DNA from: Siphonodentalium dalli
Lineage: Eukaryota; Mollusca; Scaphopoda; Gadilida; Siphonodentaliidae
Length of the DNA: 64,000 nucleotides
Reading direction: 5' to 3'
Assembly (NCBI GenBank): GCA_032622095.1
Contig: CP136067.1
Coordinates: 57,641,899 to 57,705,898 of the forward strand
The notes beneath the pieces were generated by a model. It worked only from the letters and a program-made list of their open reading frames with translations, searched no databases and was not told where the DNA came from. Below, one piece after another: positions 44,401 to 53,400 of this stretch. Made by a program: the position numbers and the translations under genes. Position 1 is the first letter of the stretch, and each line of letters starts with the position of its first letter.

Positions 44401-47400
44401 GGATCATAGTCTAGATAATGCAGCGTGTTTTTATTTGGATACTGTGTGTTTATATTTCCTGTCAAACTCTCTATCGACCTACATGAAAAAATGGTTGTTT
44501 TTTTTTTAAACCACTTTTTTCATAATTCGAACATATCTCTCATATTGTGAGGATATGTGAGGATAAAGAGTTGTTGTTATATAAGGATTAACTGTCATGT
44601 GAACTGTTTTTATGGAGATGTAACGGTGAGGTAAGTGGACATAACTTGTGTAAAACCCGAAGGGTGTTACATACAAGTTATGACCACTTACCTCACCGTT
44701 ACATCTCCATAAAAATAGTCCACATGACAGTTAATCCTTATATTTATATACATTTAGCGAAAAAGCCACTTTTGTAAATTTATTTAAATCGAAAAGTGTA
44801 TCGTGACAAGATCAGCCCAAAATACCCAATAGCACCCTTGGCAAAAGTTAATAGGAACAATTTCTCTTCATATTGAAACCCGATGATGTATTAAGTCAGT
44901 CAGGCTGCGCGAGTCCAAATGCGCCCAAAACATTACGCGTTCGTCTTTCCAAACCTAATGACGTATCGATGGTGTTATTAGCTTGGTGTCATGAGGCGTT
45001 GCGCATTCACCGAGAAATAACTGCAACTAGCCACGTGGGCGCCGACCAATCAGAATGCTGGATTTAGTGATGACAACACTTAGTGTGTAAATATAGTACC
45101 ATAGCATACAGGTACATTGGTTATAATGGATAATGATTTTTTCCTTTAAATTGACAGTTTGATCTGGTTTGATATTGAGATTTTTTGAAAATTCACATGT
45201 ATGAACATACCAATTTCAGTAGTTACGAATTTCAGTAATGAATCGGAAAATTTAATTGGGAAATGGGTCTGTTCAATCTCCTATAAAGAAACTTACCAAA
45301 ATAATTTTGTACCAATTAAAAAATCCCCCCACCCCCAATAGATTTATCACAAATAAAAAGGTTGCATACACAGGTTTCAGGACCATTCACGTGGGCCTGA
45401 GAAACGGGAATTAAGACTTTTTGTGGCCTTCATATATAGAAAAAAATAGATAATAAAATTGTACAGAGTACAAGTAGTTCCACTGTTCACATATAAGGTA
45501 AGTGGTCATAACTTGTATGTAAAACCCTTCGGGTTTTACACAAGTTATGTCCACTTACCTCACCGTTACATCTCCATAAAAACAGTCCACATGACAGTTA
45601 ATCCTTATATTTATATACATTTAGCGAGAAAGTCACTTTTGTAAATATATTTAAATCGAAAAGTGTATCGTGACAAGATCAGCCCAAAATACCCAATAGC
45701 ACCCTTGCCAAAAGTTAATAGGAAAAATTTATCTTCATATTGAAACCCGATGATGTATTAAGTCAATCCTGCGCGAGTCCAAATGCGCCCAAAACATTAC
45801 GCGTTCGTCTTTCCAAACCTAATGACGTATCGATGGTGTTATTAGCTTGGTGTCATGAGGCGTTGCGCATTCACCGAGAAATAACTGCAACTAGCCACGT
45901 GGGCGCCGACCAATCAGAATGCTGGATTTAGTGATGACAACACTTAGTGTGTAAATATAGTACCATAGCATACAGGTACATTGGTTATAATGGATAATGA
46001 TTTTTTCCTTTAAATTGACAGTTTGATCTGGTTTGATATTGAGATTTTTTGAAAATTCACATGTATGAACATACCAATTTCAGTAGTTACGAATTTCAGT
46101 AATGAATCGGAAAATTTAATTGGGAAATGGGTCTGTTCAATCTCCTATAAAGAAACTTACCAAAATAATTTTGTACCAATTAAAAAATCCCCCCACCCCC
46201 AATAGATTTATCACAAATAAAAAGGTTGCATACACAGGTTTCAGGACCATTCACGTGGGCCTGAGAAACGGGAATTAAGACTTTTTGTGGCCTTCATATA
46301 TAGAAAAAAATAGATAATAAAATTGTACAGAGTACAAGTAGTTCCACTGTTCACATATAAGGTAAGTGGTCATAACTTGTATGTAAAACCCTTCGGGTTT
46401 TACACAAGTTATGTCCACTTACCTCACCGTTACATCTCCATAAAAACAGTCCACATGACAGTTAATCCTTATATTTATATACATTTAGCGAGAAAGTCAC
46501 TTTTGTAAATATATTTAAATCGAAAAGTGTATCGTGACAAGATCAGCCCAAAATACCCAATAGCACCCTTGCCAAAAGTTAATAGGAAAAATTTATCTTC
46601 ATATTGAAACCCGATGATGTATTAAGTCAATCCTGCGCGAGTCCAAATGCGCCCAAAACATTACGCGTTCGTCTTTCCAAACCTAATGACGTATCGATGG
46701 TGTTATGAGGCGTTGCGCATTCACCGAGAAATAACTGCAACTAGCCACGTGGGCGCCGACCAATCAGAATGCTGGATTTAGTGATGACAACACTTAGTGT
46801 GTAAATATATCAATATAACTGAAATTGTGCCAGGAATATGACTCTGCCAGTGAACAGATCTCATTTGACATACTATAGTTCCATTTTGCCATGTTATTAT
46901 TAAAGACATGTAGGAACCTTATATTTCAAGAGATAGAAACATTGCTTTTAATTTTACAGGTAGGTACCGGTACTTTGATGCTATGACCTTTTTTCAGGAA
47001 CCTTCCATAAAATTGGTTTATCATATTGTCTACATACATGTAAAGCCTGCTTGATGAAAATTAAGTTTTTACTTCAACACAGGTTTATTAGATAAACGTA
47101 GCTTTATCAGTTTAGTACTACTTTCATGACATAATTATTTAATGAGTAATTTCGATGCCATTATACTGTGTAATTATATTAGGAAATCAAGATTATTTCT
47201 TATAATGACCGACTACTCAGTAAAATTTTCAACCTGAATGTTCATTTTGAGTTGGGAACTCAAATATTGGGATCTTTATTGTTGCCATGACGTCACGTTC
47301 ACTTCCACCCTTATGAAATTATCCTATTTAGATTCATTAGCATATTGGAAACCAATGGCAAAATACTAGAGAATGAAATGGATATAATTATATATGCAAA

Positions 47401-50400
47401 TTTCACAGCTAACTAGAGATGATGTCATCCATCCTAAATGACATCAATATGATTCAGAACATTTTCTTGTCCTAATTCATTGCAATTGATACAAAAATGT
47501 GAGAAACATACTAGAACTATGTCTGTTTCTTCTGCATGCCAGCTTGCCCACATCATGAATACTAATTAGTTTCCGTGGACTCATAAATGTATAGTGTGAA
47601 ATATCGTTACGATTTCTCGGCCAGTCTCTCAAATGCCTTTAAATGCAACGATTCCGGAACATGCAATGAACTAGCCTCACGTTTCAACGCTAAACTAAGC
47701 TCTCTGATTGACGATTATGCCCCTCTGAAAACGCGCACTACGTGCGACCGCCTTGCAGCGCCATGGATGACGAAGGAAATTATTGAATCTAAGCGCGCAA
47801 GAAGAAAAGCCGAACGCAAGTGGAGATCATCTAAGTTGACTGTCCACCGAGAAATATTCATGGATAGTAGTAAACATGTGTGCAACTTAATTAAAGATGC
47901 AAAAATTTGTTTCTATAATGACTCTATAACACAGTGTAAATCAATGAAAATGCTGTTTAATTTCACCAACTCTATGCTCGGCAAGTCCAAATCAACCGTA
48001 CTACCAAATAACCAGGATACTGCTGACTTACCAAATGTGTTTGCGCAATTCTTTGATGACAAAGTGGTGCGTATAAGATATCGCATAGAAACAAATATTG
48101 ATGCTGAGTTTGCTGAATTTACCGGGAATAAACTAAACAATTTTTGCCCTGTAACACAAGAGGAAGTACAATCCCATATCGCAAAACTGCCACCGAAATC
48201 CTGTGCCAGCGACCCTATGCCAACTCAGTTGATCCGGGAACACAGGGAAGTGCTGGCATCAGCAATAACATCTATATTTAATTCATCTTTAAGACATGGC
48301 GTTTTTCCTGACATTTTAAAGCATGCAATTGTTAAACCACTCCTGAAGAAGCCAAGATTGGACCGGAACAATTTAAGAAATTACAGACCCGTTTCAAACT
48401 TGCAATTCATCTCTAAAATGTTAGAACGTGTCGTGTTGTATCAACTTCGTGATCACTTGGATAACAACAAACTCAATGAGCCATTCCAGTCTGCATACAG
48501 AAAAAATCATAGCACAGAAATGGCCTTAATATGCATCACAAGTGATCTCCTCAATGCAGCAGATGAAGGCCTTGTAACAATTGTTGCCTGTCTGGATTTG
48601 TCCGCCGCGTTCGACACAATTGATCATTCCATCCTTATTAAGCGGCTCTCTTCCACATTTGGTTTATCGGAAACTGTTATCGATTGGTTCCAATCGTATC
48701 TGACTGATCGTACACAAAAAGTACAGATTGGCGACACGTTCTCGGAACCTAAATTGCTTCACTTCGGAGTCCCGCAAGGTTCAGTTTTTAAGGACCTGTT
48801 TTATATTCGATGTACGTCAAGCCGCTCGGTGATTTAATTAGATCCAATGGTGTTCGTTACCACATGTATGCTGACGATATTCAAATGTACCTTTCTTTCC
48901 CGCCTTGTGACATAATTGAAAACTTGAAACAAATACAGGACTGTATAACTGATGTAAAATCGTGGATGGAAATTAATAAACTTAAGTTAAACGAAGAAAA
49001 AACGGAGTTGATGTTATGTGGAACCGATTACCGCATTAAACACACTGATGTTCACCATATTAAAATAGGTGATTCAGATATTCAGTTATCATCGTCTGTC
49101 AAAATTCTAGGTGTTGTTTTGGATAACACACTATCCATGAACTTACAGGTCAACTCAATGTGCAAATCCATGTTTATGGAGCTTCGTCACATCTCGCAGT
49201 TTAATGGCCATATTTAACACAGACATGCTCACAGACCCTTGTTTCTTCATTTGTATTTTCAAAACTAGACTATTGTAATGCCATTCTCGCCGGCATCACA
49301 ACTGAACACTTGGATAAATTGCAAAAAGTAATTAATGTTGCTGCAAGGATTGTTTCCCGCAAACCAAAATTTTCACATGTAACACCATTGCTACAAGAAC
49401 TACACTACCTTCCTATTCGTGCACGCATAGACTACAAGTGTGCGTCATTCTGTTATAAAAAATCAGAATCTAGTTCAAGTATTCTCCCTGTATTGCCTCA
49501 ATATTTTGATAAACTTTTAAGTATGTATGTTCCACCTACGAATCTGAGGTCAAAGGCACAAGCTCTAATGGATATTCCATCAATAAATTTAAAACTTATG
49601 GCGATAGAGCATTTGATTCGATAGAGCATTTGATTCGTATGCGCCAAATGTTTGGAACTCACTGAGACACGACACAAGATTTGCAAACTCTCTGACCGAA
49701 TTCAAAACTTTGTTAAAGAGTGAATTATTCTGTGCTCACTATGGGGAAGTTACCTCAGATGTTGTTTAATTATTTTGATGTATGTGTATATCTATAGGTA
49801 TGTGGTGTGTATAGATGTATGTATATCACGTGTGATAGAGGGCAGGGTACTAGTAGGAATGTAAGCGCTCTGGGCCATATGGGATAAAGCGCTATATAAA
49901 AACTATTTATTATTATTATTATTATTATTATAGTGTCATCACAAAAATGAATAAACCCTAAGGAAAATGAGACTTTTTTTATGCAAAGAAAATTTGTTGT
50001 ATAATGGATAAATAATGTAGCCAATTAATTATGTTGCTTAAACTTTTTATGTCTGCTTGGGGGATTTGGCAAAGCCTCGTGCCTTAGATGCTCAAATTCC
50101 CCTCACAGACATAAACAGTTTTAAGCGATGGCACATATTCTATATATATATGGTTGATTTCTTAATGTAATTAAGTAATTTTCAATCAGACCATTGCTGA
50201 ACACAAAATTATGTTGTAATAGTGTCTAACAAAGTTCTCCGAGAAAACAAGATGATGCCGTGCCTACTGCATTATTTTTCTCCAATGGTAAGGGGACCAA
50301 GCCCCATTCCCAATCAAGGAATGGATAGTCTCGGCTGATTATGTAAACTATAATTGAGAAAAAAATAACAAACCCTATGAACATGCATGCCTTTAAAACT

Positions 50401-53400
50401 AGCCTGGAACATGTATAAACCCCTTAAAAGCATTAATAAGGATACATATGCCTAGCCAAAATTTCTGAAAATAGAATCCTAAATTCAATTCTGTCTCATA
50501 TACTGTCAGAACAAAATCATTGCCTGATGATTGCCAAGAATTAAATTCCCAGATAATCAAATCACCCTGTTGATAAAAACCAGAACCAGAGATAGAAAGG
50601 CTATGACTGATATCATGATATCTCATCTAATTGTATAATTGTGAGATCTATGGCCAAACTAATGCATCATGTGATTCATGTTCTCCCTGTCCTCATAGCT
50701 ACTAGAAATAACTTCCCATGCATTGTTAAGGTGGTGCACCTACTAATATATGTTGTGACCTGCAAATATTCGAGATTTGATATTTACAAATCCGCATGAT
50801 TTTGGTGTCATCTCGTTTTGTATTAATTGTTTTAAATGTGAATCTTTTATTTATCTCCTATATTTAAAATGGGGGTTACCATTCCTGGTTAGAATATAGT
50901 TTTATTCATGAACTTCAGGAAGTTGATGATATAGCATGAAATAAAATTCAATTAACGCTGATTAATACATGTACATGATGGTCTTTAAAATTTATAGACA
51001 TAATTATTTTTGAGAGTTCTGCCCTATTTTGTCATGAGACACTGAAACTAATGAGGGTAAGCAACCACCACCCAATTCAATTCGAGATTCGATATCGATA
51101 TTGATATCAGAATGGGATGCTGTTCAAACATAATTTTTCCTAGGGACCTAATTGAAGTCCTGTAATTAGTTGGGTGAAAAAGACATGAAAGTTTGTAATA
51201 AACAATCCAAAACTACATTTAGAAATAAGTCAACTTTTTTATATTCATTATTAGTAATACTCCAATAAGAAGATTTCGCTGCTCAAAGTCAAATAAATTA
51301 TTTTAAAAATAAGCAACATGTGATGTCGTGGTAATGACACTATGAATTAAGTTCAAAATATTTAATGATATTTCTAACTCAAAATACACTTTCAAGTTGA
51401 TAGTTTCACTCAGATGTAATTACATGTACATATTAATAATCTTGGATTTCTAATATAGGCTAATTACACAGTTTTAATGGCATCATACCAGTGTTCGCGC
51501 TGTCGGTAGCCAAATTAGCCAATGGCTAATCTTTTTCGAATTTGGCTAATAAAAATTTCATTTGGCTAAACTTTTGGCTAAACTTTTTTTGACCCCAAAT
51601 GGAGACTGAAAGCATGAATTTTTGGCAAGTGGGTTTTCAATTCTGTGATGTGAACGATCTAGTCCGAAAACATCGTAAGTGGGAATATATCGCCGACTGT
51701 ATAAAGGGAAACCCGATCGCGGACAGTACAAAGGGAAACCCGTCACTCTGCACGAAACAGCAAACAATCATTATTTTACATTTAATCCGCTAATCCCGCA
51801 TTGTCTGTCTGGTCACTCACGGGACTCCTGCACAATGCATGTGTATGATGACATTGTATTTATGACGGCCAAGGTTTATGAGCACCAAGTGTAAGACAAT
51901 AGCTTAATCAGCCAAATGTGAATCACGACAGATATTTGTCGTCAATACCGATACATTCAAAATAATATGCATGCTTTTATGACAGATTGCAATTTGATAA
52001 TGTCGTAACAATATTAAGTTATTAGTTTCCAGATGTCACTTAAATATTTTCGCAAGAATAATTAATATTTAATGATTTAAAAAAAGATATTGATATAAAA
52101 CAAAAATTTAATGACATTAAGAAGGACAATCCCTGGTTACCCCCCCCCCCCCCCCCACCCCCCCATAAAGATTAATATTTTTTTAATAAATGATATATAT
52201 AAAATTATTTCTAGTTCATAAAAATTAGTTAAATTATTGTGTATTTTACCTGTGTCTGTTAGATTTGACGTTTTAGTCATTAATTGTGAACCGACTAGAA
52301 AACGATTATTTAATTTGGCCATAGTTTTTTTTAATTTGGCTAAAAAACATTTGGCTAAAGTTTTTTTCATTTGGCTAATAAAATTTTCATTTGGCTAAAC
52401 TTTTGGCTAAAGTTTTTTTCGGTCCAGCGCGAACACTGCATCATACCTAATCACAAACTGACTTGAAACTTTTCATAATAATTTGTTTCTGTTGTGCTCA
52501 ATGTTTTGACAAAAACCAGGAACCATTTTTAGCCCAATACCACGCAATATGATTAATTTAGTTATTCAAGATAACTGAATTTGTCACTTTAACCACAGGT
52601 CATTTGTTGAACTTATTATGTGAACATTTCCCACCAGTTAATAGAAATCCAATCCATCAGCAATTGTATTATCTATTCAGAATAGAAACGGGAGGGAATC
52701 ATTTTTTTTGTCAAGCACATTTCACCTGCTGGTATTAATAAATGAACTTGGGGAGTTCCCTTTGATAAATTATGGTAACGATATTTCACAATTGATTTCC
52801 AGATGGCAGATTTAACATTGATAACCAAATTTGGCAACAACAAGAAACTAACCATGTGGTGCCACCTTAAAAAACCAAAGAACATAACCAGATGGCTTCT
52901 CCATAATGAAATTTAACAAATTAGTGTGATGTACACATGGCTTATTTCAAAGTTTACACCCATGAGAATTTTTGTCAATCTAAAATTCTTCCAGAATTCA
53001 GGATTCTAACGGACTGATTCATTTAACACTTCCATGACTGGAGTTTACTGACATTTTGCAAAAACCCTGTGTCAATGCATTCTCTTATATATGCGAGTCT
53101 CCAATAGGAAGCATTGCATATATAAGAGAATACATTGGCCTAACAATATTTACCGTGACCTTGTAAGCCAGTGCATTCTCTTATATATCCAAGCCTTCCT
53201 CGAGCTGTTTAAAGAGATTGGATCTGCCTTGCAATGAATTGGTTGGTCAGGTCCCTAACCAAATTATTTTAAAATGAAATTGTCAATGACACTGTAGCTC
53301 AACTTGGAGAGGGGATAATGTCATACATTACAGTCAATGGAATGATGAGGAATGCTGAAAAGGCCTGTTGGGTGTGCTGAAGGATTTAGTCATGCAAAGA

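Noticed and set aside
44873-46508. Repeated 61-64 codon frames, identical between positions 867 bp apart
   Set aside because: They are copies produced by the 866-bp tandem repeat; no splice context or family similarity, and copy 3 loses one by a deletion.
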